Assembly: GCA_028293625.1 (NCBI GenBank)
Contig: JAQGOL010000036.1
Coordinates: 149,882 to 213,881 of the forward strand
DNA length: 64,000 nucleotides
Origin: Chthoniobacteraceae bacterium
GTDB taxonomy: Bacteria; Verrucomicrobiota; Verrucomicrobiia; Chthoniobacterales; Chthoniobacteraceae
Direction of reading: 5' to 3'
In this document: positions 18,608 to 27,454 of the stretch, in pieces
How the letters are laid out: each line of letters starts with the position of its first letter
Position numbering within the stretch: position 1 is the stretch's first letter
Notes under the pieces: generated by a model
Seen by the model: the letters and a program-made list of their open reading frames with translations, nothing else
Database searches by the model: none
Told to the model about the DNA's origin: nothing
Translations under genes and position numbers: made by a program

Positions 18608-19771
18608 ATGAAGCGAATTGAACTGCACTTATTCTTCCTGCTCCTGCTTGCCGGATGTCACCGCAAGGTACCGAGCGCCGTGCCGCCTCCGCCGAAGGTC
18701 ACCGTAGCGCCGGTTGTTGAGAAGGAGATCATCGAATGGAACGAATACATCGGGCGGACCGATGCGGTGGAGAGCGTGGAGATCCGGGCGCGCGTCAGCG
18801 GCTATCTGACGAGTGTCGATTTCAAACCGGGCAGTCTTGTTAAAAAAGGCGACCTGCTTTTCACCATTGATGCGCGCCCCTACAAAGCGGATCTCGCCCG
18901 TGCGGAAGGGCAGCTGGAGCAGGCACGCGCGCGGCAGAAGCTGGCCGAGGCCGATTTTGAACGGGTGAAAGAATTGCGAAACCGCAACGTCGTGGCGGCG
19001 AACGAATTCGACAACAAGTCATCGGCGTTGCTGCATGGCAAGGGAGGCACTGTGGTAGCGGAAGCCGAGCTGGAAACGGCCAGGCTCAATGTGGAGTTTT
19101 GCTTCATTCGCTCGCCAATCGATGGCCGGGTGAGCCGCGAGAACGTCAGCGTCGGCAATCTTGTACAACCAAACACCGCACAGGGTGGCATCCTGACGAC
19201 CGTGGTCGCGGTCGATCCCCTCTATGCCTATATCGACGTCGATGAGAGCGCGATTCTGAACTACATCAAACTCTCGAAAGAAGGCCGCCTGAAGACGGCA
19301 CGAGAGTCGCGCGTGGCCTTGTTCATGGGGCTGCAAAACGAAGAGGGATTTCCGCACGAAGGTTATGTCGACTTTGTCGACAACCGGATCACGCCGGGGA
19401 CGGGTACGATGCGGGTGCGCGGACAATGGAAAAACTGGGATGCATTGCTGACGCCCGGCTTTTTTGTGCATGTGCGGGTGGCCGCAAGCCCCAAATATCC
19501 AGCGCTGCTCGTGCCGGATTATGCGATTGGCGTGGACCAGGGAGAGCGCTTCGTCCTCGTCGTCGGGGCCGACAAAAAGGTGCGGTATCGAACGGTAAAA
19601 CTCGGAACGCTGGCGGATGGAATGCGTGTCGTGTATGAAGGGCTGAAACCCGGTGAACTGATCGTGGTCAACGGTTTGATGCGTGCCCAGCCGGGCTCGG
19701 AGGTGGATGCCGAGATGGCTGCACCGGCTCAACCGATCGCCGCCGCCGCCAATAATCCGGCCCGGAAATAG
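18608..19771 (+). CDS. RND efflux periplasmic adaptor lipoprotein (MexA/AcrA-like)
   Basis: A 387-residue membrane fusion protein. It has a lipoprotein signal (L-L-A-G-C, lipidation Cys near residue 17), a biotinyl-lipoyl half motif (R-V-S-G-Y-L; V-K-K-G-D-L-L-F-T-I-D), a coiled-coil hairpin (about 95-155), the second lipoyl half (I-R-S-P-I-D-G-R-V-S) and beta-barrel regions. Such adaptors bridge an inner-membrane RND pump and an outer-membrane channel. The pump gene follows 6 bases later. The adaptor role is well supported; the substrate is unknown. Confidence 0.92.
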   Translation: MKRIELHLFFLLLLAGCHRKVPSAVPPPPKVTVAPVVEKEIIEWNEYIGRTDAVESVEIRARVSGYLTSVDFKPGSLVKKGDLLFTIDARPYKADLARAEGQLEQARARQKLAEADFERVKELRNRNVVAANEFDNKSSALLHGKGGTVVAEAELETARLNVEFCFIRSPIDGRVSRENVSVGNLVQPNTAQGGILTTVVAVDPLYAYIDVDESAILNYIKLSKEGRLKTARESRVALFMGLQNEEGFPHEGYVDFVDNRITPGTGTMRVRGQWKNWDALLTPGFFVHVRVAASPKYPALLVPDYAIGVDQGERFVLVVGADKKVRYRTVKLGTLADGMRVVYEGLKPGELIVVNGLMRAQPGSEVDAEMAAPAQPIAAAANNPARK

Positions 19772-19777
19772 GGCATC

Positions 19778-22700
19778 ATGAACATCTCAGACTTCTTCAT
19801 CCGCAGGCCGATCTTCGCGGCGGTGCTTTCCATCGTCACGGTCATCGTCGGGGGCATCGCGGTTTTCACCCTGCCGGTGGCGCAATACCCGGACGTGACG
19901 CCGCCGACGGTGGTGGTGACGGCAAAATACCCGGGAGCAAATCCTTCGGTCGTGGCGGAGACCGTCGCCACGCCGATTGAGCAGCAAGTCAACGGCGTCG
20001 AGAATATGCTCTACATGTCGAGCCAGTGCACGAGCGACGGCACGATGACACTCACGATTACTTTTGAGCTCGGGACAAATCTCAATACCGCGCAAGTGCT
20101 CGTGCAGAACCGCGTGGCCATCGCCGAGCCGCAACTGCCGCAGGACGTGCGCAACCTTGGTGTAACGACTACGAAACGCCAGCCCGCGTTGCTGATGGTG
20201 GTGCACATGACGTCACCGGACGACAGCCACGATGCGCTTTACCTGAATAACTATGCCTTTCTGCAAATCCGCGATGCCCTGGCCCGATTGAAAGGCATCG
20301 GCGACGTGCAGATCCTCGGTGCCCGGGAATACTCGATGCGCGTGTGGCTGGATCCCGACAAGATCGCCAATAACAACATGACGGCGACCGACGTCGTAAA
20401 CGCGCTGCGCGAACAGAATGTGCAGGTGGCGGCGGGAACAATCGGCCAGCCTCCCGTGGCCAAGGGAGCTGCCAGGTTTCAGCTTGCGATCAACACGCTG
20501 GGGCGGCTGACCAATGAAAAGCAGTTCGAGGATATCGTCATCAAGGAAGGCGAAAACGGCGGGATCTTACGCGTCCGGGATGTGGCGCGGGTAGAGCTGG
20601 CGGCGCGGGATTATTCCGTCGATTCCAACCTGACTGGCAAGCCGGCGGCGGCGATGCTCATCTTCCAGCTTCCGGGAGCCAACGCGCTCAGCGTCTCGGA
20701 TGGCGTGCGTGCGGAAATGGCTTCGCTGAAGAAACGCTTTCCGCCGGGAGTGGATTTTTCAATCGCCTATGATCCGACGGTCTTTGTGCGGGAATCAGTC
20801 GCCGCGGTCGGGCACACACTTGTCGAAGCGATCATCCTCGTGGTGCTGGTGGTGGTCGTCTTTCTTCAGTCCTGGCGAGCGTCCATCATTCCGCTTCTTG
20901 CGGTGCCCGTTTCCTTGATTGGGACTTTCGCAGTCATGGCGATGATGGGTTTTTCGCTCAACAACCTTTCGCTCTTTGGCCTGGTGCTGGCCATCGGCAT
21001 CGTCGTCGACGACGCCATCGTGGTGGTGGAGAACGTGGAGCGAAACATTGAGCACGGCCTGCCTCCTTTGGAAGCGACATTCAAGGCCATGCGCGAAGTG
21101 AGCGGGCCGATTATCGCCGTTGCACTGGTGCTTTGCGCAGTCTTTGTGCCGACGGCGTTTGTCAGCGGAATCACCGGCCAGTTTTATCGTCAATTCGCAC
21201 TGACAATCGCGGTTTCGACTGTGCTCAGCGCTTTCAATTCATTGACTCTTTCGCCCGCTTTGGCCGCCCTGTTACTGCGTCCCAGGACGGATCTGGCGGA
21301 CTGGTTTACCCGCCTCCTGAACTTCCTCTTCGGTTGGTTCTTTCGAGCATTTAACTGGACGTTCGATCGAGTGACCGCCTGGTATGTCCGTGTTCTGGGA
21401 GGGCTCATTCGCCTCGCGGCGGTGGCCATGATCGTCTATCTCGGCTTGATCGGGCTGACCTGGTTTGGATTCAAAAGCGTTCCGGTCGGTTTTATCCCAT
21501 CCCAGGACCAGGGTTATTTAATAGGTTTTACCCGGCTGCCGGATGGAGCCTCGCTGGAGCGGACAGGCGAAGTGGTCGCCCGGGCGTGCGCGCTGGCCCG
21601 GCAGGTGCGCGGGGTGCGCAATACGGTGGAGTTTCCGGGCTTCGATCCGTTGAATAGCATCAATAGTCCGAACGTGGGTGCGTTCTTTATCGGGTTGGAC
21701 GCCTTCGACAAGCGCACCTCGTCGGATCTGAGCGGTCTTGCGATTACCAAAGCGGTTGCAAGCAAACTCGCCTCAATCCAGGAAGGGTTCGTTGCCGTAT
21801 TCCCGCCCCCTCCGGTGCAGGGCATCGGCAATGCGGGCGGCTTCAAGTTGATGGTGCAGGACCGCGGAAACGAGGGTTACGCGGCGCTGCAAGCCGCGGT
21901 GGGCAAATTGTCGGCCGCAGCCAACGGCTCGCCTGAATTGTCGAACGTCTTCTCGAGCTTTCGCGGCAGTGTGCCGCAGCTTTACGTCGATGTGGATCGG
22001 GTGAAGGCAAGGAGCATGGGCGTGCCTTTGGGAAATGTCTTCGAAACGCTCCAGACTTACATGGGCAGCCTGTATGTGAATGACTTCAATCGTTTCGGCC
22101 GCACGTATCATGTAACCGCGCAGGCCGACGCGAAATTCCGTCTGCGGGCGGAAGACATCGGGCGCCTGAAAACCCGCAATAAAATGGGGGAGATGGTGCC
22201 GCTGAGCGCGGTTGCCAAAATCGACCAATCAGCCGGACCGGATCGCGTGATCCGCTATAATTTGTATACCGCCGCGGACCTTTTAGGCGATGTGTCGCCC
22301 GGCGTTTCAAGCGGAGAGATGGTGACGCAGCTTGAGGCGCTGGCGGACAAGACGCTGCCAGCCTCGTTTACAACCGAGTGGACGGAGCTAACACTGCAAC
22401 AGAAACTGGCCGGCAACACCGCCGCTTACATCTTCCCGATATGCGTGCTGTTTGTCTTCCTCACGCTGGCCGCGCAATACGAAAGTTGGAGCCTGCCGCT
22501 GGCTATCATTCTGATCGTGCCGATGTGCCTGCTCTCCGCAATCGCCGGAGTATGGCTGCGCAATATGGACAACAATATTTTCACCCAGATCGGACTGGTG
22601 GTGCTTGTTGGCCTGGCTTGTAAAAACGCCATTCTGATCGTCGAGTTCGCCAAGGAAAAGCAGGAAACGGGAGCAAACCATGTGCAGGCCGCCATCACCG

Positions 22701-22975
22701 CCGCGCGGCTGCGGCTGCGTCCGATCCTGATGACGAGTTTTGCATTTATTCTGGGAGTTCTCCCATTGGTCCTGGCCAAAGGCGCGGGCGCGGAGATGCG
22801 GCAGGCGCTGGGGACAGCAGTCTTTTTCGGAATGCTGGGTGTGACATTCTTCGGCCTTCTGCTCACGCCGGTATTCTTCGTCGTCATTCGCCGGCTGACG
22901 CAGCGTAAGACTCCAGCGCTCATTCCCGCTGCCCTTCCTGTAGCCGAAGAGGCTGCTCCGGAGCTTGTGCATTGA
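19778..22975 (+). CDS. RND multidrug efflux permease (AcrB/MexB, HAE1 type)
   Basis: A 1065-residue proton-driven pump. It shows the family N-terminus (F-F-I-R-R-P-I-F-A), two large periplasmic loops and twelve predicted membrane helices. The proton-relay pair D411-D412 lies in G-I-V-V-D-D-A-I-V-V-V-E-N, and the partner Lys in G-L-A-C-K-N-A-I-L-I-V-E-F in the second half. All relay residues known from AcrB appear present. It is directly downstream of the adaptor. No TolC/OprM-type outer-membrane gene follows, so the channel must be encoded elsewhere. Confidence 0.95.
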   Translation: MNISDFFIRRPIFAAVLSIVTVIVGGIAVFTLPVAQYPDVTPPTVVVTAKYPGANPSVVAETVATPIEQQVNGVENMLYMSSQCTSDGTMTLTITFELGTNLNTAQVLVQNRVAIAEPQLPQDVRNLGVTTTKRQPALLMVVHMTSPDDSHDALYLNNYAFLQIRDALARLKGIGDVQILGAREYSMRVWLDPDKIANNNMTATDVVNALREQNVQVAAGTIGQPPVAKGAARFQLAINTLGRLTNEKQFEDIVIKEGENGGILRVRDVARVELAARDYSVDSNLTGKPAAAMLIFQLPGANALSVSDGVRAEMASLKKRFPPGVDFSIAYDPTVFVRESVAAVGHTLVEAIILVVLVVVVFLQSWRASIIPLLAVPVSLIGTFAVMAMMGFSLNNLSLFGLVLAIGIVVDDAIVVVENVERNIEHGLPPLEATFKAMREVSGPIIAVALVLCAVFVPTAFVSGITGQFYRQFALTIAVSTVLSAFNSLTLSPALAALLLRPRTDLADWFTRLLNFLFGWFFRAFNWTFDRVTAWYVRVLGGLIRLAAVAMIVYLGLIGLTWFGFKSVPVGFIPSQDQGYLIGFTRLPDGASLERTGEVVARACALARQVRGVRNTVEFPGFDPLNSINSPNVGAFFIGLDAFDKRTSSDLSGLAITKAVASKLASIQEGFVAVFPPPPVQGIGNAGGFKLMVQDRGNEGYAALQAAVGKLSAAANGSPELSNVFSSFRGSVPQLYVDVDRVKARSMGVPLGNVFETLQTYMGSLYVNDFNRFGRTYHVTAQADAKFRLRAEDIGRLKTRNKMGEMVPLSAVAKIDQSAGPDRVIRYNLYTAADLLGDVSPGVSSGEMVTQLEALADKTLPASFTTEWTELTLQQKLAGNTAAYIFPICVLFVFLTLAAQYESWSLPLAIILIVPMCLLSAIAGVWLRNMDNNIFTQIGLVVLVGLACKNAILIVEFAKEKQETGANHVQAAITAARLRLRPILMTSFAFILGVLPLVLAKGAGAEMRQALGTAVFFGMLGVTFFGLLLTPVFFVVIRRLTQRKTPALIPAALPVAEEAAPELVH

Positions 22976-23023
22976 ACGAAACGCACTCAATGCCGCGACT
23001 TCAACTCACCAACACTAACCATT

Positions 23024-23995
23024 ATGCGCGCCATCCAACTCTCCTCGTTCGGCAACCCTATCGACGTTTTGCAAATGATCGATCTTCCGGAGCCTCCACC
23101 GCCCGGTCCGGGTGAAGCTCTAATCGGCGTCGAGTTCGCCCCCGTCAACCACAATGACCTGCTTCTTGTCCACGGCACCTTTCACTATCTGCCAAAACTT
23201 CCCGCGATTATTGGGAATGAAGGCGTCGGGCGCATTCTCGCCACCGGAGCGGACGTGGCGAATGTGAAGGCTGGCGATCGAGTGCTGCTGCCGCTTTACA
23301 GCAATACGTGGCGGGAGCGTCTGGTCGTTTCTGCGGCCGGGCTGGTACCGCTTCCGCCAGAGGCTGACGTTCATCAGCTGGCGATGCTTCGAATCAATCC
23401 ACCCGCTGGCGCGCTCATGCTCAGCGAATACGTCGATCTTCGTCCAGGGGACTGGGTCATCCAGAACGCCGCCAACTCAGGCGTGGGGCGCGCCGTAATC
23501 GCCTTCGGAAATGCCCGTGGATTGAGGATCATCAATCTCGTTCGGCGGCCGGAAGTGGTCGAGGAAGTCAAAGCCGCGGGCGGCGAGTTCGTGCTGGTTG
23601 ATGATGAAACCACCCCCAGCCGCGTGGCGGAGATCGTAGCCGGCAGCAAGGTTCGGCTTGCCTTGGATGGAGTCGGTGGCGAGGCCACCGCGAGGCTGGC
23701 CAAGAGCCTCTCTCAACGCGGTGAGCTTGTGGGATACGCATTTATGGGCGGCTACTCGGCTCCAGGGGAACTCCGGGACCTCATGGACAAGGATATTACC
23801 CTTCACAGTTTCTACCAGGTCCGGCCGGAATACGATCCGAAGATCCCCGGGATCCTGCGCGAGGCGACGGAGTTTATCGCCTCCGGTAAACTATCTGTCC
23901 CGGTGGCCGCAATCTATTCTCTTTCTTCAATCAAGGATGCGGTCGCGCACGTGCAGCGGGGCGGCAAGGTGCTGCTCGACCCAAGGCACGATTAA
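23024..23995 (+). CDS. MDR-superfamily oxidoreductase (enoyl reductase / quinone reductase-like)
   Basis: A 323-residue zinc-independent medium-chain dehydrogenase. The N-terminal GroES-like domain has V-N-H-N-D-L-L and G-N-E-G-V-G-R-I; the cofactor domain begins at about residue 145 with Q-N-A-A-N-S-G-V-G-R-A-V-I, which resembles mitochondrial-type trans-2-enoyl reductases. Zinc-binding cysteines of alcohol dehydrogenases are absent. It lies 48 bases after the RND pump on the same strand and 6 bases before the DUF5069 gene. NADPH-dependent enoyl or quinone reduction is the family expectation; the substrate is not deducible. Confidence 0.85.
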   Translation: MRAIQLSSFGNPIDVLQMIDLPEPPPPGPGEALIGVEFAPVNHNDLLLVHGTFHYLPKLPAIIGNEGVGRILATGADVANVKAGDRVLLPLYSNTWRERLVVSAAGLVPLPPEADVHQLAMLRINPPAGALMLSEYVDLRPGDWVIQNAANSGVGRAVIAFGNARGLRIINLVRRPEVVEEVKAAGGEFVLVDDETTPSRVAEIVAGSKVRLALDGVGGEATARLAKSLSQRGELVGYAFMGGYSAPGELRDLMDKDITLHSFYQVRPEYDPKIPGILREATEFIASGKLSVPVAAIYSLSSIKDAVAHVQRGGKVLLDPRHD

Positions 23996-24001
23996 TCAAT
24001 C

Positions 24002-24457
24002 ATGAACCAATCTTCTTTCCCCAATCTCACACTCCGTCCGCCGCGCAGCCCGCGAGTTCGCCTCGGCGGTTACGTCATTCTGGCCCGTATGCTGGACAAA
24101 GGCCGGGCGGCGCTGGCCGGGCAGGCTGGAGAATACAAATTTAATAGCCCGATGGATCAACATTGGCTGCGGTTCACAGGCATCTCAGCCGAAGCGCTGA
24201 AAGTGGAACTCGCCCTGGGCAAAGGCGATGGCGAAATTCTCGCGTCGATTCAAGAGCATGCCTCGCACAAACGAGAGGCATGGGAAATCCAGCAGTGGAG
24301 CGCCTATTTCAACGAACGCGGGCCGGACAGCGACGCTGATACACTGGAATTCTTCGTGAACGGTGTAAGTCGGTTCAGCCAGGTTCGAGAAGATATCAAG
24401 ACCTGGTTTGACCTCCTTGATCTCGACGACCACGTCAGCTTTAGCGGACTACCGTAG
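24002..24457 (+). CDS. DUF5069 domain protein
   Basis: A 151-residue soluble protein matching DUF5069: P-R-S-P-R-x-R-L-G-G-Y near residue 15, M-L-D-K-G-R-A near 31, Y-x-F-N-S-P-M-D near 45, and a C-terminal D-L-D-D segment. The family function is unknown. It lies 6 bases after the MDR reductase, so it is probably in the same transcript. No catalytic motif can be assigned. Confidence 0.82.
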   Translation: MNQSSFPNLTLRPPRSPRVRLGGYVILARMLDKGRAALAGQAGEYKFNSPMDQHWLRFTGISAEALKVELALGKGDGEILASIQEHASHKREAWEIQQWSAYFNERGPDSDADTLEFFVNGVSRFSQVREDIKTWFDLLDLDDHVSFSGLP

Positions 24458-24523
24458 GACAACGTCACGGGTTCAGTTTGGTTTTGTGATAGGCCCGGCA
24501 GAGGCGCTATTACGAACTCGGAC

Positions 24524-24546
24524 AGTGCCTTCGGCGCACTTTATCT
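24524..24546 (+). terminator. Candidate terminator with UUCG loop
   Basis: A six-pair stem A-G-T-G-C-C / G-(C)-G-C-A-C-T with one bulged base and a C(UUCG)G tetraloop, followed by TTTAT, 67 bases after the DUF5069 stop codon. UUCG-capped stems are common in bacterial terminators, but the U-run here is short. It would end the SDR to DUF5069 transcript. Confidence 0.4.
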
Positions 24547-24610
24547 CCAGTAATTCTTTAGGCAGGCAGTTTCTCGCCGTTACGGACCACAGTCTGGCGA
24601 AACAACACGT

Positions 24611-24638
24611 CATTGGATATCAGAAGCTATATCCAATG
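24611..24638. promoter_or_regulatory. Perfect 10-base inverted repeat upstream of a lipoprotein gene
   Basis: CATTGGATAT and its exact reverse complement ATATCCAATG are separated by 8 bases, ending 74 bases before the start of the next gene. There is no U-run after it, so a factor-independent terminator is unlikely. It could be an operator or an mRNA leader hairpin. The rest of 24458-24712 shows only the candidate terminator. Confidence 0.4.
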
Positions 24639-24712
24639 ACTCATCCTTCCTCACACTTATGAACGTGCCAAAGTGCTTACCCAATCGCTGAGTTTAAGTC
24701 TTCATAGCTTGC

Positions 24713-25450
24713 ATGAACGCAAGACCATTCATTTGCTTTGTTCTCCATGTTTGTCTGCTCATTGGCTTGGGCGCATGCAAGGCACCCATTACTAAACCTG
24801 TAATGGTGAAAACGGTGCGCATGGAACGACCGGTGACCACGATTTCAGCGCCGCACTCAAGCCCGCGAGAGATCCCAGGAGAGCTTTCAACGTTATATCA
24901 GGGACCGGCTGGCTTGACGGGATGGATATCTTACAATCCGCGAGGAAAGGACTGGAGGTATGCAGGGAAGGCGTTGTGGACCAAGTCGGCGAGCTGGATC
25001 GGCCGCGATGTGCACCTTCCGGAACGGAGCGCCGTGGAATTCACGCTGTCGAATCCCGGCCTGATTGAAGCCTTTTTCGTTGGCCTCTACACTCATGTGC
25101 CACTGAAAGTCACTTATTCACCAGTTTATCATGTCGCGAATTACTATACGCTCGGCATCTTCCGCGGCACACTCCTCTTTAATAAGCTCGATGCAGAGGG
25201 GCATGACAAAAATTTAGGAGAGACGCCCAACCTATACTTCTATCCACGCCCGGAAGTACGGGTGAAAATCCTGACAGATAAACGAGCAAAGAAGTTTTGG
25301 GTGTTTTTTGATGGCACGCAGGTCGCGCATTGGGAGGACGCCGAACCATTCGCGGGAGAGGGGACGGGGATCACGTTTCAGGCGTTTGCAGGGGAAGACG
25401 AACTGAGCGTCAGCGAAATCAAAGTCTCCGTCTGGGACGGAAGCCTTTAG
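24713..25450 (+). CDS. Putative lipoprotein of unknown function
   Basis: A 245-residue protein with a lipoprotein signal peptide (hydrophobic residues 5-20, then L-G-A-C with the modified Cys at about 22). The mature part is rich in aromatic residues and alternating beta patterns (Y-S-P-V-Y-H; W-V-F-F-D-G-T-Q-V-A-H-W), which suggests a beta-sandwich of concanavalin/LamG-like type, though I do not recognise a named family. It stands alone on the + strand, convergent with the HupE/UreJ gene. A cell-envelope location is likely; function unknown. Confidence 0.65.
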   Translation: MNARPFICFVLHVCLLIGLGACKAPITKPVMVKTVRMERPVTTISAPHSSPREIPGELSTLYQGPAGLTGWISYNPRGKDWRYAGKALWTKSASWIGRDVHLPERSAVEFTLSNPGLIEAFFVGLYTHVPLKVTYSPVYHVANYYTLGIFRGTLLFNKLDAEGHDKNLGETPNLYFYPRPEVRVKILTDKRAKKFWVFFDGTQVAHWEDAEPFAGEGTGITFQAFAGEDELSVSEIKVSVWDGSL

Positions 25451-25579
25451 CGGATAAAATCGGAATCCGGTTGCCGTGGAACGGGCATCCCGCGGAAGTA
25501 AAAGTTTATAGGCGATGGTCTTCTTGTCAGTGGTGCCCGCGAGATTTTTGATGGTGTCCTTTCGCCTGTTGATCCCCTT

Positions 25580-26560
25580 TCAAAATGCCGCGATTCTTTG
25601 GATGACCCAGAACATCGCGGTGGCGCCGATGGCATAAGGCGGAACAAGATCGGCCCAGCGCGGCAATGGAACGCGGATGCGGCGGACGAGCGCGAGGAAG
25701 GTCAGCGCCACGCCGATGAACAAAAAATGCCCGGTCTCGACGCCGATGCTAAAGAAGAGCAGCGCGGAGGGAATGTGTCCGGCAGGCAGTCCGGCTTCAC
25801 TAAGTCCTCCGGCAAAACCAAGCCCGTGCATGAGGCCGAAGGTGAATGCCACGAGCCACGGGGCGCGCGCAGTAATGCCTTGAATGCCGCGTTTCTGGCG
25901 GATGATTTCCGCCGCGACAAAAACAATGCTCAGCGCGATGACTGCCTCCACGGGCGGCGGCGGGATATGCACCCAGCCGAGCGCCGCAGCAGTGAGCGTG
26001 AGGCTGTGCGAGATCGTAAAGGCCGTGACCGTCTTCACCAATCTCCATTCGCCGTGCGTGATGATAAGCAGCGCGAGGACAAAGAGCAGATGGTCGATCC
26101 CCGCGAGAATGTGCTCGATGCCGAGCACGGTGTAAGTGCGCGCGACTTCCAGCCCGCTAGGCGCAACTTCGACAGTGAACGACGGAGTCGCGGGGGTGAG
26201 CCGTGTAACTTGCGCGGAGCCGTCAAGCCGTTCCAAGCGCACGAGCACATCGGTCATGGTCCCCGTGAGACCGGCGATCTGAATCGTGCCGCCCGCCAGT
26301 CCGCCTGTGCGTTTCACCGACCAGCGCTCGGTAAAAGCGTTGTTGGCCATCGAAGCTCGCGGTGCCGTGACATTTGTCGAGCCCTCCGGAAACTCCACGT
26401 AGAGCCCAAGACGCATATTCTCTCCCTGCCCCGGGACTTTCCAAAACACGTCATAAGCCTCGGGGCTTGTCTGCCGCAGTTCGAGATATGCCGGCCGCAC
26501 CTCGTGGGCGAAGAGGGAGGACGCAAACGCGAAGATGGAAAGCAACAGCGCGCGTTTCAT
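25580..26560 (-). CDS. HupE/UreJ-family membrane protein
   Basis: A 326-residue protein with a signal peptide, an extracytoplasmic N-terminal half of about 140 residues, and a C-terminal HupE/UreJ membrane domain of about six helices carrying the family His motifs (G-I-E-H-I-L-A-G-I-D-H-L-L; T-I-S-H-S-L-T-L; L-M-H-G-L-G-F-A-G-G). Relatives are linked to nickel or metal transport for hydrogenase and urease, but no such enzyme is nearby. It follows the PpiC gene with a single-base gap and ends a three-gene DUF3604 operon. Metal binding is plausible; transport is unproven. Confidence 0.85.
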   Translation of the reverse strand: MKRALLLSIFAFASSLFAHEVRPAYLELRQTSPEAYDVFWKVPGQGENMRLGLYVEFPEGSTNVTAPRASMANNAFTERWSVKRTGGLAGGTIQIAGLTGTMTDVLVRLERLDGSAQVTRLTPATPSFTVEVAPSGLEVARTYTVLGIEHILAGIDHLLFVLALLIITHGEWRLVKTVTAFTISHSLTLTAAALGWVHIPPPPVEAVIALSIVFVAAEIIRQKRGIQGITARAPWLVAFTFGLMHGLGFAGGLSEAGLPAGHIPSALLFFSIGVETGHFLFIGVALTFLALVRRIRVPLPRWADLVPPYAIGATAMFWVIQRIAAF

Positions 26561-26561
26561 T

Positions 26562-27431
26562 TTACCTTGCCGCCGCGATTTGTTTCTCCTCCGCGGGCTT
26601 CAGACGCTCGATGGTCACGACGTAACGCTTGAGCAGTTCCTGATAGAATTTCTCATTTCCTTCGACCCGCCGGGCGTTGGCCCACTCACGACGGACCGCA
26701 TCGCGCACTTCCGCCAGCGCGGGTACGACTCCTTCCGTGCGGCCGCTGACCAATACCAAATGGACGCCGTAGCCGGACTCGACGGGGCCTTGCCATTGGC
26801 CTCGCGAAAGTTCACCCAGCTTCTCCGCGAATTTTTCCCCGAATTGTTTGGCAGCCTCGCTGGCCGGCAAAGAGTGAAACTTGTGTTCGAGCAGGAACGG
26901 ATCGCCGAACTCTGAGACATCGTCCTGATCGCCGGCTTGCTTTAACTGCGCGAGCAATCGCTCGGTATCCCGGGCAAGGTTTTCGCCGTGCCGTTCGGGG
27001 TTGAGGTAGACCTGGCTAAACGTGAACTGTCGTTGCATCCGAAACGTGCCGGCGTGCACTTTTAAATAGACGCTCAACTCGGCTTCAGTCGGCTCCGCGA
27101 GCGCGGCGACATCGTCGGTGACAAATTCCATCTTTTGCCGCAGCCGGCGGCGGATGATGGTGTCGTCCTTGTCCAGGCCGAGCGCCATCGCCTCGCGGCA
27201 ATAGACTTCCTCCTGCACTCGGTCCCGGATCAACCCGTCGATCTCGGCCGTTGTAGGCGGACGCCGCCATGTGCGGGCGAAGCCCTCAGCCATCGCCGCG
27301 ACTTGCCCCGCGGAGATAACGATCCTGCCCGGCTCGCCGCCGACCGGTTTGGAAACCAAACCGTAGGCCACGAAAATCGCGACCCCCAGCAGGAGGAAAT
27401 GCAGCAGCGGTTCACGCACGATTTTTTTCAT
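26562..27431 (-). CDS. Membrane-anchored peptidyl-prolyl isomerase (parvulin/PpiC type)
   Basis: A 289-residue protein with an N-terminal membrane anchor (about residues 8-26), a SurA/PpiD-like helical region and a C-terminal parvulin-type domain (F-S-Q-V-Y-L-N-P near 140; G-D-P-F-L-L-E near 178; G-P-V-E-S-G-Y-G-V-H-L-V near 215-226). It should assist folding outside the cytoplasm. It lies between the DUF3604 gene (23-base gap) and HupE/UreJ gene (1-base gap), suggesting that it serves one of these two exported proteins; that is inference. Confidence 0.85.
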   Translation of the reverse strand: MKKIVREPLLHFLLLGVAIFVAYGLVSKPVGGEPGRIVISAGQVAAMAEGFARTWRRPPTTAEIDGLIRDRVQEEVYCREAMALGLDKDDTIIRRRLRQKMEFVTDDVAALAEPTEAELSVYLKVHAGTFRMQRQFTFSQVYLNPERHGENLARDTERLLAQLKQAGDQDDVSEFGDPFLLEHKFHSLPASEAAKQFGEKFAEKLGELSRGQWQGPVESGYGVHLVLVSGRTEGVVPALAEVRDAVRREWANARRVEGNEKFYQELLKRYVVTIERLKPAEEKQIAAAR

Positions 27432-27454
27432 CGGCTTGACTTGTTGTCCTGCCG

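Noticed and set aside
24257..24282. Perfect 8-base inverted repeat CATGCCTC-N10-GAGGCATG
   Set aside because: Lies within the DUF5069 coding region, where the amino acids are family-consistent; probably chance.
25598..26632. 344-codon + strand ORF
   Set aside because: Antisense to the HupE/UreJ gene; low-complexity charged translation without a fold pattern.
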